Assembly (NCBI GenBank): GCA_020832725.1
Contig: JAFIEC010000211.1
Coordinates: 1-13,032, forward strand
Direction of reading: 5' to 3'
From: Paracoccaceae bacterium
GTDB lineage: Bacteria > Pseudomonadota > Alphaproteobacteria > Rhodobacterales > Rhodobacteraceae
DNA: 13,032 nucleotides
Shown: piece by piece, positions 1-6,955 of the stretch
Layout of the letters: the number at the start of each line of letters is the position of its first letter
How positions within the stretch are numbered: position 1 is the stretch's first letter
Program-made: the position numbers and the translations under genes
The notes under the pieces: model-generated
Database searches by the model: none
What the model saw: only the letters and a program-made list of their open reading frames with translations
What the model was told of the DNA's origin: nothing

Positions 1-142
1 CCCAATATTCACCCACAAAGAACTTGGGCGAATGTCTGAAGACGGGCAGGCCCGCCGCCGCCAGCTGGCCCGCCAACAGGGCGAAGCCCGGCCGGCGCGG
101 GGAAAGATCCGCGCCGGCCCCCTCGGAGGCGGCAAGGCTCAT
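1..142 (-). CDS. MFS/GPH-type transporter, N-terminal fragment (cut by window edge)
   Basis: The gene begins with ATG at 142 and runs off the left edge, so only 47 codons are visible. The translation starts MSLAASEGAG, has an arginine-proline patch (PRRPG), then a hydrophobic first membrane segment at about residues 19-35 (ALLAGQLAAAGLPVF) followed by HSPKFFVGEYW. The pattern of a short hydrophobic helix, then LP, then PKFF and an acidic/aromatic turn is typical of the start of glycoside-pentoside-hexuronide:cation symporters (MFS_2). Its ATG overlaps the stop of the DUF1365 gene (TGATG), so the two are translationally coupled. In R. sphaeroides the matching position (RSP_1089) holds a GPH-family transporter in the same RpoE-controlled operon, which supports the call. 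The substrate cannot be told from this fragment. Confidence 0.7.
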   Translation of the reverse strand, partial: MSLAASEGAGADLSPRRPGFALLAGQLAAAGLPVFRHSPKFFVGEYW

Positions 143-927
143 CGCGAGACCTCCTCCGGCGGCGGCGCGGGCCTGCGATGGAACAACGCCCCCTTCCACC
201 ACAGCTTGAGGGCCTGCCAGTGGATGAGCCCCAGCACCCGGCGCGAGCCGAAGGGCCGGGCCAGCGCCGCGCGCAATATGGCGCCATTGGTCAGCGGGGC
301 CCGCAGGCCCATCAGCGTGGCGATCAGCCCGCCCGCCCCATGGCCGTAATCGATGCGGATGAAGACCCGGTCGGGGCGGATGTCGAACCGGAAGGTATAG
401 CCCCCCTCCATCGGCTGGAAGGGAGAGACGTGAAACACCTTGCGCGCGGTCAGGACCTGATCGGGGCGGATGGGGGACAGATCCGCATTGTGGCACAGGT
501 AGGAATGCCGGTCGCCAAAGGTGTTGCTCACCTCGGGCACCACCACCCGCAGCGCGCCTTCGCGGTCATGCACCAGCCAGAAGCTGACAGGGTTGAACAC
601 ATGCCCCAGCACCCGCGGCTGCGCCATCAGCAACAGCCGGCCGTCGCAGACCGCGCCCAGATCATGGGCCGCCAGCACCTCGCGCAGCCATGCAGCGCCC
701 CGCCCCGCGCGCGGCGGGCCGCCATGATCGGCATCGTACAGCGCGGTCAGATTGGCACGGTTGCGCGAGAACAGCCGGGGCCGGGGCGCGGCCGCGTCCT
801 CCGGGTCGATCACGACGTAATCGACACGATAGCGAAAGGCGTTGGACACAACGCCGCGCCGACCGTGAAAGGTATGACCCGCGACATGTTCGGGCGCGAT
901 GGGCTGCTGGTGCGGGCTCAGGCCCAT
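139..927 (-). CDS. DUF1365 family protein, predicted RpoE regulon, likely furan fatty acid synthesis
   Basis: 262 aa. Family hallmarks are visible: an early HxFHGRR...FRYRV segment (residues 18-35), LGHVFNPVSFWLV (107-119), EVSNTFGDRHSYL (132-144) and KVFHVSPF (163-170), the conserved core of DUF1365. The family has no firmly established chemistry, but its genes almost always sit next to a FAD amine-oxidase-like gene and often next to a cyclopropane-synthase-type methyltransferase, which points to fatty acid or lipid modification. In R. sphaeroides the equivalent gene (RSP_1090) and its FAD neighbour are linked to making furan fatty acids on phospholipids (enzymes named UfaD and UfaO); I do not remember with certainty which name belongs to which gene, so no symbol is given. 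The start was placed at the ATG at 927, overlapping the end of the FAD gene by 10 bp, because residues upstream of it show no family similarity. It probably acts at the inner membrane surface; that is inference. Confidence 0.85.
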   Translation of the reverse strand: MGLSPHQQPIAPEHVAGHTFHGRRGVVSNAFRYRVDYVVIDPEDAAAPRPRLFSRNRANLTALYDADHGGPPRAGRGAAWLREVLAAHDLGAVCDGRLLLMAQPRVLGHVFNPVSFWLVHDREGALRVVVPEVSNTFGDRHSYLCHNADLSPIRPDQVLTARKVFHVSPFQPMEGGYTFRFDIRPDRVFIRIDYGHGAGGLIATLMGLRAPLTNGAILRAALARPFGSRRVLGLIHWQALKLWWKGALFHRRPAPPPEEVSR

Positions 928-2213
928 GCCTGCTGCGCCCCCAATGCCTCGGCCACATCCACCGCGCTGGAATAGCCGTCCTCGTGAAAGCCGTTCTTCA
1001 TGTAGGCCCCGCAGAACCACGTGTTACCGGTGCCCTGCAACCCGCGCAGCGCCTCTTGCGCCGACAGGGTGGCGTGGTCGTAGACGGGATGCATGAACGA
1101 GGTCTGATCATAGACCCTGTCCTCTCGGACCGGCGTGTCGGGGTTCAGCGTGACGATCAGCAGGTCGTCCTTGGGCAGGAAGGGCTGGAGCGAGTTCATC
1201 CAGTAGGAGACCCCGATCCGGTCGGGCAGCGGTTTGCGGTGATCCCCCTTGTAGACCCAGGAGGCCCAGCACTTGCGCCGTCGCGGCATCGTGGCGGGGT
1301 CGCAATGCAGCCATGCCTCGTTGGGCTGATAGCGGATCGCGCCCAGCGCCGCACGCTCCTGGGGCGAGGCATCGCTCAGCATGGCCAGGGTCTCGTCGCT
1401 GTGGCTGGCAAGGACGACATGGTCGAAGGCCTCCCACTCGCCGCCTGCGGTGCGCACCTCCACGCCGCCGCCTGCGGGTCGGCGCACAGCCGAGACCGGG
1501 GACGACAGCCTGATCTCGGCACCATTGGCACGGATCGCGGCCTCGAGCCGCGTGACATACTGCACCGATCCCCCCTCGACCGTATACCATTGATGCTGGT
1601 TGTTGGCGGACAACAGCGCATGGTTCTCGAAAAAGCGGATCAGGCTGCGCGCCGGAAACTCGGAGATGCGGTCAAGCGGCGTTGACCAGATCGCGCCGGA
1701 GAAGGGCAGCAGGTAGTATTCGCGAAACCACTGGCCCAGTTCCAGCGCGTCCATGAAGGCGCCCAGCGTCAGGTTCGGGTCCTGCGAGGCGGGGACGGCG
1801 TGGCGGTGAAACTTCATGATGTCGCGCAACATGCCAAGATAGGCCGGACGCAGAAGATTGCGGCGCTGGGCGAAGATGGCGTCATAGCTGTGCAGAGCGT
1901 ATTCGATGGCCCCGTCATTTATGGTGGCACCAAAGCTCATGGTGCTTTTGCAGACGGGAACGCCCAGTTGCTCGAACATGCCGGTCATGCGGGGATAGTT
2001 CTGATAGTTGAACACGATGAAGCCGGTATCGACCGCAGTCTGGCCGTCGTGTCCCGCCATCACCGTGCGTGCATGGCCGCCCAGACGCGGCGCGGCCTCG
2101 AACAGGACCACCTGATCGGCGCGCGACAGCAACCAGGCAGCCCCCATGCCGGAGATTCCGGCCCCCACAACGGCGATGCGCCGCGCAGGGCGGGCAGGCG
2201 TCTCGAACGGCAT
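918..2213 (-). CDS. FAD-dependent amine oxidase/desaturase-like protein, predicted RpoE regulon
   Basis: 431 aa. The N-terminus has the dinucleotide-binding fold: RIAVVGAGISG (residues 12-22), GMGAAWLLS and an acidic residue ending strand 2 (VVLFEA, E39), then RLGGHART (43-50), the usual flavin-binding signature of NAD(P)/FAD amine oxidases and carotenoid-desaturase relatives. The C-terminus (NTWFCGAYMKNGFHEDG) is the second FAD-contact motif of this subfamily. It lies first in a leftward operon with DUF1365 and an MFS transporter, divergent from rpoE. This is the order known in R. sphaeroides, where RSP_1091 is needed for furan fatty acid formation from an 11-methyl C18 acyl chain. On chemistry it could be the desaturase or the oxygen-inserting step. 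The ATG at 2213 is preceded by AAGGA seven bases upstream. A TGATCC-N18-TAATCA promoter ends about 100 bp upstream, predicting induction by singlet oxygen. Confidence 0.88.
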   Translation of the reverse strand: MPFETPARPARRIAVVGAGISGMGAAWLLSRADQVVLFEAAPRLGGHARTVMAGHDGQTAVDTGFIVFNYQNYPRMTGMFEQLGVPVCKSTMSFGATINDGAIEYALHSYDAIFAQRRNLLRPAYLGMLRDIMKFHRHAVPASQDPNLTLGAFMDALELGQWFREYYLLPFSGAIWSTPLDRISEFPARSLIRFFENHALLSANNQHQWYTVEGGSVQYVTRLEAAIRANGAEIRLSSPVSAVRRPAGGGVEVRTAGGEWEAFDHVVLASHSDETLAMLSDASPQERAALGAIRYQPNEAWLHCDPATMPRRRKCWASWVYKGDHRKPLPDRIGVSYWMNSLQPFLPKDDLLIVTLNPDTPVREDRVYDQTSFMHPVYDHATLSAQEALRGLQGTGNTWFCGAYMKNGFHEDGYSSAVDVAEALGAQQAWA

Positions 2214-2312
2214 GCAGAAATCCTTCTGTTCTTTGCGGCGCGGACCGGGCCGGCCTGTCGTTTGCTTGGGTGCGCGCGGTGGTCTTGGCCGGCCGCATGA
2301 ATGGATCAGTCC

Positions 2313-2342
2313 TGATTACGCTGCGCCCGCGGCGGTGGATCA
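2313..2342 (-). promoter_or_regulatory. Predicted RpoE (ECF) promoter for the leftward FAD-DUF1365-MFS operon
   Basis: Read on the minus strand, TGATCC (2342-2337) is followed by an 18-base spacer and TAATCA (2318-2313). The R. sphaeroides RpoE consensus as I know it is a TGATCC -35 element and a TAA-type -10 element, so both boxes and the spacing fit. Transcription would start near 2306, leaving about 93 nt of leader before the ATG at 2213. The site is predicted, not mapped. Confidence 0.7.
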
Positions 2343-2385
2343 CTGCCAGACCGCACAGGCGCTGCAGATAAATCGTGGCCGGCCG

Positions 2386-2415
2386 TGATCCGCTTGGCGA
2401 CAGGCCGCGTAGAAG
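2386..2415 (+). promoter_or_regulatory. Predicted RpoE (ECF) autoregulatory promoter for rpoE-chrR
   Basis: TGATCC at 2386-2391, an 18-base spacer, then TAGAAG at 2410-2415. The -35 box is identical to that of the divergent promoter and the spacing is the same; the -10 box is a weaker match (TAG for TAA). Transcription would start near 2421-2423. RpoE-chrR autoregulation is known in R. sphaeroides, so a self-recognised site here is expected. Confidence 0.68.
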
Positions 2416-2512
2416 TGGCATGTTGACCGAGACCCTCATGCCCGAGAAAGCTGGTGCGTTGCCGAGGATGGCGGGCTATGCAGCCCTCATGCCGGGGGGT
2501 GCCCTTGCTCGC

Positions 2513-2519
2513 AGGAAGG
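2513..2519 (+). promoter_or_regulatory. Ribosome binding site that fixes the rpoE start
   Basis: AGGAAGG lies five bases before a GTG at 2525. The longer in-frame starts at 2375 and 2420 lie upstream of, or at, the predicted transcription start and have no such site, so the GTG is preferred. Confidence 0.7.
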
Positions 2520-2524
2520 TAATC

Positions 2525-3091
2525 GTGTCGGTCGATCAAGACGATGAGGCCCGCTGGGTCGAATGCCTGAAGAAGATCAGCGAAGCCCGCGATCAGGCCG
2601 CCTTCACGGCACTGTTCCGGCACTTCGCCCCGAGGGTCAAGTCGTTCCTCGCCCGGTCTGGCACCGGAGAGGCGCTGGCCGAGGAATGCATGCAGGACGT
2701 GATGGCGACCGTCTGGATCAAGGCCTACATGTTCGACCCGTCCCGCGCCAGTGTGGCCACCTGGGTGTTCACGATCGCGCGCAACCGCAAGATCGACATG
2801 CTGCGCCGCCAGCGCCGGCCCGAGCCCGAGGATCTGCCCTGGGGGCCCGAGGCAGAGCCGGGTCCTGCCGAAGCGCTTGCCTTCCGACAGGAGGCCGCGC
2901 GTCTGGGCACGGCCCTCCAGACCCTGCCGCCACCGCAGCGGGAACTGATCGAGCGTGCCTTCTTCGGCGATCTGTCGCATGGCGAGATCGCCCGCGAAAC
3001 CGGGCTTCCGCTCGGTACCATCAAGTCCCGCATCCGTCTGGCGCTCGATCGTTTGCGCCACGCCATGAAATCACCTCCGGACCAGACCTGA
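2525..3091 (+). CDS. rpoE: ECF sigma factor RpoE (singlet-oxygen response, ECF11-type)
   Basis: 188 aa from GTG at 2525. Region sigma-2 covers about residues 24-95: FRHFAPRVKSFL, then the -10 recognition helix region with VWIKAYMFDPSRASVATWVFTI and RNRKIDMLRR. Region sigma-4 covers about 125-182: LPPPQRELIERAFFGDLSHGEIA and the helix-turn-helix GLPLGTIKSRIRLALDRLR, which reads the -35 box. The usual length for this family is about 180 aa. In R. sphaeroides the same protein is held inactive by ChrR and released when singlet oxygen is formed from photo-excited bacteriochlorophyll; it then drives protective genes. It is followed after one base by chrR, and promoters resembling its own target lie on both sides of the intergenic region. 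An in-frame extension to 2375 exists but is judged non-coding. Confidence 0.93.
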   Translation: MSVDQDDEARWVECLKKISEARDQAAFTALFRHFAPRVKSFLARSGTGEALAEECMQDVMATVWIKAYMFDPSRASVATWVFTIARNRKIDMLRRQRRPEPEDLPWGPEAEPGPAEALAFRQEAARLGTALQTLPPPQRELIERAFFGDLSHGEIARETGLPLGTIKSRIRLALDRLRHAMKSPPDQT

Positions 3092-3092
3092 C

Positions 3093-3749
3093 ATGACGAG
3101 CTTGACCCATCATCTCACCGAAGACCTTCTGATGGCCTATGCTGCGGGCAATCTGCCCGAAGCGTTCAGTCTGGTGGTCGCGACCCACATATCGCTCTGC
3201 GACGATTGCCGCGCCGCGCTGGCGGCGCTGGAATGCGTGGGCGGCAACCTGCTCGAGGAATGCGCGCCCTCCCCGCTGGCGGATGATGCGCTGGCCAGGG
3301 CCCTTGCCCGGATCGCGGATGCGCCCGGCCCGATCGCGCGCCCCGCCATTCCCGCGCCCGTGCGGCGCGGCGTGCTGCCCGCACCGCTCCAGGGATATGT
3401 CGGCGGCGATCTGGAGGCGGTGCGCTGGCGCCCCGCCGGGCCCGGTGTGCGCCAGGCCATCCTGCCGGTCGGCGACGGGGCGACGGCGCGGCTTCTGCAT
3501 ATTCGCGGCGGCCAGAGCGTGCCCGACCATGGCCACCGCGGCATGGAGCTGACGCTGGTGCTTCAGGGCGCGTTCCGGGACGGGGCCGCGCGCTTTGCGC
3601 GGGGCGACATCGAGATCGTCGCCGAGGAGGTGGAGCATTGCCCCGTCGCCGAGGAAGGCGAGGATTGCATCTGCCTTGCCGCGACCGACGCCCCGCTGCG
3701 TTTCCGGGGAATGCTGCCGCGTCTGGCCCAGCCCTTTCTGCAGATCTAG
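3093..3749 (+). CDS. chrR: ChrR, zinc-dependent cupin anti-sigma factor of RpoE
   Basis: 218 aa, close to the 213 aa of R. sphaeroides ChrR. The N-terminal anti-sigma domain carries the zinc set H7, H32, C36 and C39 (THISLCDDC), matching H6, H31, C35 and C38 of the known protein. The C-terminal cupin-like domain (about 95-215) has H146, H148 and E152 in VPDHGHRGMELTL and H182 in VEHCPV, matching the second zinc site needed to sense singlet oxygen, and a CIC pair (C192, C194) that corresponds to the conserved C187/C189. All key residues are therefore present and the protein should bind and release RpoE normally. The ATG follows the rpoE stop by one base, so sigma and anti-sigma are made in a coupled way. 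It acts in the cytoplasm. Confidence 0.95.
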   Translation: MTSLTHHLTEDLLMAYAAGNLPEAFSLVVATHISLCDDCRAALAALECVGGNLLEECAPSPLADDALARALARIADAPGPIARPAIPAPVRRGVLPAPLQGYVGGDLEAVRWRPAGPGVRQAILPVGDGATARLLHIRGGQSVPDHGHRGMELTLVLQGAFRDGAARFARGDIEIVAEEVEHCPVAEEGEDCICLAATDAPLRFRGMLPRLAQPFLQI

Positions 3750-3845
3750 GGCGGGGTCCGGCCCGGAGGCATCAGATCGCCCGCTCCGGGGTCAGGTCTG
3801 GTCTGCCGTCTTTCCGATCCTCCCCTGGCGCAGGGCGGCGCGCGC
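3750..3845. other. Short convergent intergenic region, no clear terminator
   Basis: These 96 bp separate the ends of chrR (rightward) and rmuC (leftward). A 5-bp hairpin (CCCTG-GCG-CAGGG, 3823-3835) and a shorter TCCG/CGGA pair are present, but neither is followed by a T-run on either strand. Termination here, if any, is more likely Rho-dependent. Confidence 0.4.
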
Positions 3846-5036
3846 TCACTCTCCGGCCCGCGCGGGTGGCAGCGGCGGGGTCGGGGCGATGTCCTGCTTG
3901 TCATCCTCCACCCCGTCGAAATCGAACCCGTCAAGGCGGCGGGCCCGGCGGCCCGCCTTGTCCGCCGAGACCCTGATCTCCTCGACATCGCGCGCCGCCT
4001 GGCCGAAATGGCGGCCGAGGTTGTCCACCAGCGCCAGAAGGCGCTCTACATCCCCTGACAGAAGCGCCAGTTCCCGCCTTATCGCGCCTGCCTGTTCGCG
4101 CATGCGGGCATCCTTGAGCACCGCACGCAGGGTGTTCAGCGTGGCCATGCAGGTGGTGGGCGAGACGATCCAGACCCGCGCGGCGAACCCCTCCCGCACG
4201 ACATCGGCGAAATGCGCGTGCAACTCGGCATAGACCGCCTCGGAAGGCAGGAACAGAAGCGCCCCTTCAGCCGTCTCGCCCTCGATGATGTAGCGCTCGG
4301 CGATGGCCCGGATGTGAACCCGCAGCGCCGTGCGCAGCGCGCGCTGGGCCTCGGCCAGAGCCCGGGGATTGTCGGCGGCGCGCAAGGCCTCGTAGGCCTC
4401 CAGCGGGAACTTGGAATCGATGACGATCGGCCCCGGGGGGTGGGGCATCCGGATCAGGCAATCGGCCCGCCGACCGTTCGACAATGTGGCCTGAAAGACA
4501 TAGGCATCGGGCGGCAGGGCCCGGGCCACGATGTCGCGCAGCTGGATCTCGCCAAAGGCACCCCGGGTCTGCTTGTTCGACAGGATGTCCTGCAGGCTGA
4601 GCACATTGCCCGACAGCTTCTCGATATTGGCCTGCGCCCGATCGATGGTTTCCAGCCGGGTCTGCAACTCGCCCAGGCTGCGGGCGGTGCGCGTGGCGCT
4701 GCCATGGAGGCTTTCGCCCATGTGGCGTGTCACCTCCTCCAGCCTGCGCTCCAGAAGCTGCATCACCTGCGTCTGCGCCAGGCTCTGGGACTCGGCGACA
4801 TGGCGCAGCCCGCCCGCAAGCTGGTGCTGGCCATCGGCGAGGCTGCGGATATGGGACGCAAGCTCGCCCATCTCGCGTGCCAGCGGCTCTGTTTCCCGCG
4901 CCCCCCGCCGTGCCGCCGCCCGCGCCGACAGCCACAGGCCCGCCAGCAGCAGAACAACCAGCCCCGCCGCCAGCGCCAGGGCCTCCGGCCCGGCCTGCGC
5001 CAGCCATTGCGAAAGACGCGCGAGCCCCTCCTCCAT
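3846..5036 (-). CDS. rmuC: RmuC family DNA recombination protein
   Basis: 396 aa from the ATG at 5036. An N-terminal membrane anchor lies at about residues 18-37 (ALALAAGLVVLLLAGLWL), followed by a basic patch and a long heptad-rich stretch (about 48-150) that should form a coiled coil. The RmuC domain follows, with SNKQTRGAFGE (153-163), DSKFP (207-211), LFLPSEAVYAEL (261-272) and SPTT (292-295). The family has a nuclease-like (PD-(D/E)xK-related) fold and in E. coli limits inversions at short inverted repeats; its enzymatic activity is not settled. The start shares one base with the mutL stop (TGATG), so the two are translationally coupled, a sensible pairing of genome-stability genes. An upstream in-frame start at 5108 lies inside mutL and encodes an arginine-rich non-family segment, so it was not used. 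The tail after about 360 is proline- and acid-rich and probably disordered. Confidence 0.93.
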   Translation of the reverse strand: MEEGLARLSQWLAQAGPEALALAAGLVVLLLAGLWLSARAAARRGARETEPLAREMGELASHIRSLADGQHQLAGGLRHVAESQSLAQTQVMQLLERRLEEVTRHMGESLHGSATRTARSLGELQTRLETIDRAQANIEKLSGNVLSLQDILSNKQTRGAFGEIQLRDIVARALPPDAYVFQATLSNGRRADCLIRMPHPPGPIVIDSKFPLEAYEALRAADNPRALAEAQRALRTALRVHIRAIAERYIIEGETAEGALLFLPSEAVYAELHAHFADVVREGFAARVWIVSPTTCMATLNTLRAVLKDARMREQAGAIRRELALLSGDVERLLALVDNLGRHFGQAARDVEEIRVSADKAGRRARRLDGFDFDGVEDDKQDIAPTPPLPPARAGE

Positions 5037-6901
5037 CAGCGGCGACCGAACAGCCGCTCGACATCTGCAAGGCTCAGATGCACGGCTGTGGGGCGGCCAT
5101 GATTGCACTGGCCGGAATTCGGCGTGGCCTCCATCTCGCGCAGCAGGGCGTTCATCTCGTCGGGGCGCATGGATCGCCCCGCCCGCACCGATCCGTGGCA
5201 GGCCATCCGGCTGAGAACCGCATCGATCCGGCGCGCCAGCGCGCCGGAGGCACCGGCATCCTCCAGCTCATCGAGGATGTCGCGCAGCAGCGGGCCCGCC
5301 TCGACCTCGCCCAGCGGTGCGGGCGTGGCCCGGACGCAGACCGCCCCGCCCCCGAAGGGCTCCAGCTCCAGCCCCAGCCGGGCCAGCTCCGGGCCCAGCT
5401 CCAGCCGGCGCGCGGCCTCGTCGGCCGAAAGCTCCACCACCTGGGGAAGCAGCAGCGTCTGGGCAGGCACGCCATCGCGCGCGGCCTGTGCCTTCAGCCG
5501 CTCATAGACCAGCCGCTCATGGGCCGCGTGCTGATCGACGATGACGATCCCGTCGGCGGTCTGGGCCACGATGTAGGTGCCGTGAAGCTGCGCCCGCGCC
5601 GCACCAAGGGGCGCGGCCTCCGACAGGGGGGGATCGGCCGCATCCTGTGGCACGTGCAAGGGTGCGACCCAGGCGGCAGGTGCCTCGGACAGACCGGGAA
5701 GCGCGGGGCCGGAACCGGGGGCCGGGGCCGTCCATGCCGCGTGCAGCGCGGCGGCACCGGGTGCTGCGGGGGCCCGCCATGCCGGTGCCCCCAAGGGCCC
5801 GCCCGGCCGCGCCGCGCCCAGCGCTCCGATCCCGAGACTGGCGGAGGTGCGGTGCCCGGCCTCGGCCAGCGCATGGCGGATCGCCGAGACGATGAGGCCA
5901 CGCGCCAGCCCCGGCTCGCGAAAGCGGACTTCGGACTTGGCGGGATGCACGTTCACATCGACCAGCCTCGGGTCGCAGGACAGGCCGAGCACGGCAACCG
6001 GATGGCGATCGCGCGGGAGCACGTCCTGATAGGCCGCACGCAGGGCGGCCAGCATCATCCGGTCGCGCACGGGCCTGCCGTTGACGAAGACGAACTGCGC
6101 CACCGCCGCGCCGCGGGAATGGGTGGGCAGGGCGGCAAGCCCGGTCAGGCGCAGCCCCTCGCGCTCGGCGTCGATGGGAAGGGCGTCGGCCACGAAGGCA
6201 GGCCCCAGCACCTGTGCCGCGCGGGCGCGTGCGGCCTCCAGCCCCGACCCTGGGCAGGGTGCGGCGCGAAAGATGACCCGGCCCTCGCCCCCGCCTGACA
6301 GATCGCGCAGCACAAAGCCCACGCCGGGGGCGGCAAGGGCCAGTCTGCGGATCGTATCGGCAATGGCCTGCGACTCGGCCCGGTCGCTGCGCAGGAACTT
6401 CAAGCGGGCGGGGGTGGCGCGGAACAGGCCGTGCAGCGCCACGGTGGTACCGACGGGCCTTGCCGCAGGTTCCACCGGGCCCACGCGCCCGCCATCGACC
6501 TCGATGCGCGCGGCTTCGGCCCCCTCCGCGCGGCTCACCAGTGTCAGCAATCCAACGGAACCCAGCGAGGCCAGCGCCTCGCCGCGAAAGCCGAAGCTGC
6601 GGATATCGAGAAGGTCGGAGCCGTCGATCTTGGAGGTGGCATGCCGCGCCACCGCCATGACAAGCTGCGGCGCGGGAATGCCGTGGCCATCATCCTCGAC
6701 CCGGATCAGGGTCTTGCCGCCCTCGGCATAGGCGATATCGATCCGGCGGGCGCCGGCGTCGAGGGCGTTCTCGACCAGTTCCTTGATGGCCGAGGCCGGC
6801 CGCTCCACCACCTCTCCGGCGGCGATGCGGTTGATCGCACCCTCGTCCAGGGCACGAATGGCGGGCAGATCGGGGGTGATGTTGCGGCTGTAAGGAGACA
6901 T
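5036..6901 (-). CDS. mutL: DNA mismatch repair protein MutL (endonuclease-type)
   Basis: 621 aa, normal for alphaproteobacterial MutL. The N-terminal GHKL ATPase shows all motifs: NRIAAGEVVERP (24-35), the catalytic E41 and N45 in KELVENALDAG, DDGHGI (70-75), ATSKI (88-92), GFRGEAL (104-110) and a VGTTV motif. A proline/alanine-rich linker leads to the C-terminal dimerisation domain, which has DQHAAHERLVYE (456-467), fitting the metal-binding DQHAxxExxxxE signature of nicking MutL proteins, plus ACHG (567-570) and QCNHGRP (598-604). MutL therefore probably nicks DNA itself, as expected where no MutH is used. The ATG at 6901 has no obvious ribosome binding site; the preceding gene ends 54 bp upstream, and the gap contains a short palindrome (GCCCGA-T-TCGGGC, 6925-6937). 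It is co-oriented with the photosynthesis operon and overlaps rmuC by one base. Confidence 0.97.
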   Translation of the reverse strand: MSPYSRNITPDLPAIRALDEGAINRIAAGEVVERPASAIKELVENALDAGARRIDIAYAEGGKTLIRVEDDGHGIPAPQLVMAVARHATSKIDGSDLLDIRSFGFRGEALASLGSVGLLTLVSRAEGAEAARIEVDGGRVGPVEPAARPVGTTVALHGLFRATPARLKFLRSDRAESQAIADTIRRLALAAPGVGFVLRDLSGGGEGRVIFRAAPCPGSGLEAARARAAQVLGPAFVADALPIDAEREGLRLTGLAALPTHSRGAAVAQFVFVNGRPVRDRMMLAALRAAYQDVLPRDRHPVAVLGLSCDPRLVDVNVHPAKSEVRFREPGLARGLIVSAIRHALAEAGHRTSASLGIGALGAARPGGPLGAPAWRAPAAPGAAALHAAWTAPAPGSGPALPGLSEAPAAWVAPLHVPQDAADPPLSEAAPLGAARAQLHGTYIVAQTADGIVIVDQHAAHERLVYERLKAQAARDGVPAQTLLLPQVVELSADEAARRLELGPELARLGLELEPFGGGAVCVRATPAPLGEVEAGPLLRDILDELEDAGASGALARRIDAVLSRMACHGSVRAGRSMRPDEMNALLREMEATPNSGQCNHGRPTAVHLSLADVERLFGRR

Positions 6902-6955
6902 GCCGCAACATCTAGCATGATCACGCCCGATTCGGGCAAGGCATCGCCACGCTGA

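Larger units (their letters stand above)
2214..2524. promoter_or_regulatory. Divergent regulatory region between the FAD gene and rpoE
   Basis: This 311-bp stretch without a gene holds the two divergent RpoE-type promoters described separately, a leader of about 100 nt for each transcript, and three copies of the palindrome GGCCGGCC at 2248-2255, 2287-2294 and 2377-2384. The third copy ends one base before the rpoE -35 element. The first two lie in the predicted leader of the leftward transcript and, being self-complementary, could pair with each other in RNA. I see no small gene with a good ribosome binding site here. Confidence 0.75.

Noticed and set aside
2303..2308. Second TGATCC on the minus strand as another RpoE promoter
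   Set aside because: No TA-type -10 element occurs at 16-19 bases from it.
2375..2524. In-frame N-terminal extension of rpoE by 50 codons
   Set aside because: It would begin inside the predicted promoter, has no ribosome binding site and no similarity to sigma factors; the GTG at 2525 gives the normal length.
3823..3835. Hairpin between chrR and rmuC as a bidirectional terminator
   Set aside because: The stem is 5 bp and there is no T-run on either side.
4727..6298. 523-codon open frame on the plus strand, opposite mutL and the start of rmuC
   Set aside because: It mirrors the codon structure of mutL, which has every family motif. Long antisense frames are common in G/C-rich DNA and this one has no recognisable domain.
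6925..6937. GCCCGA-T-TCGGGC palindrome as a terminator before mutL
   Set aside because: Only 5 bp can pair with a 3-base loop and no T-run follows on either strand.
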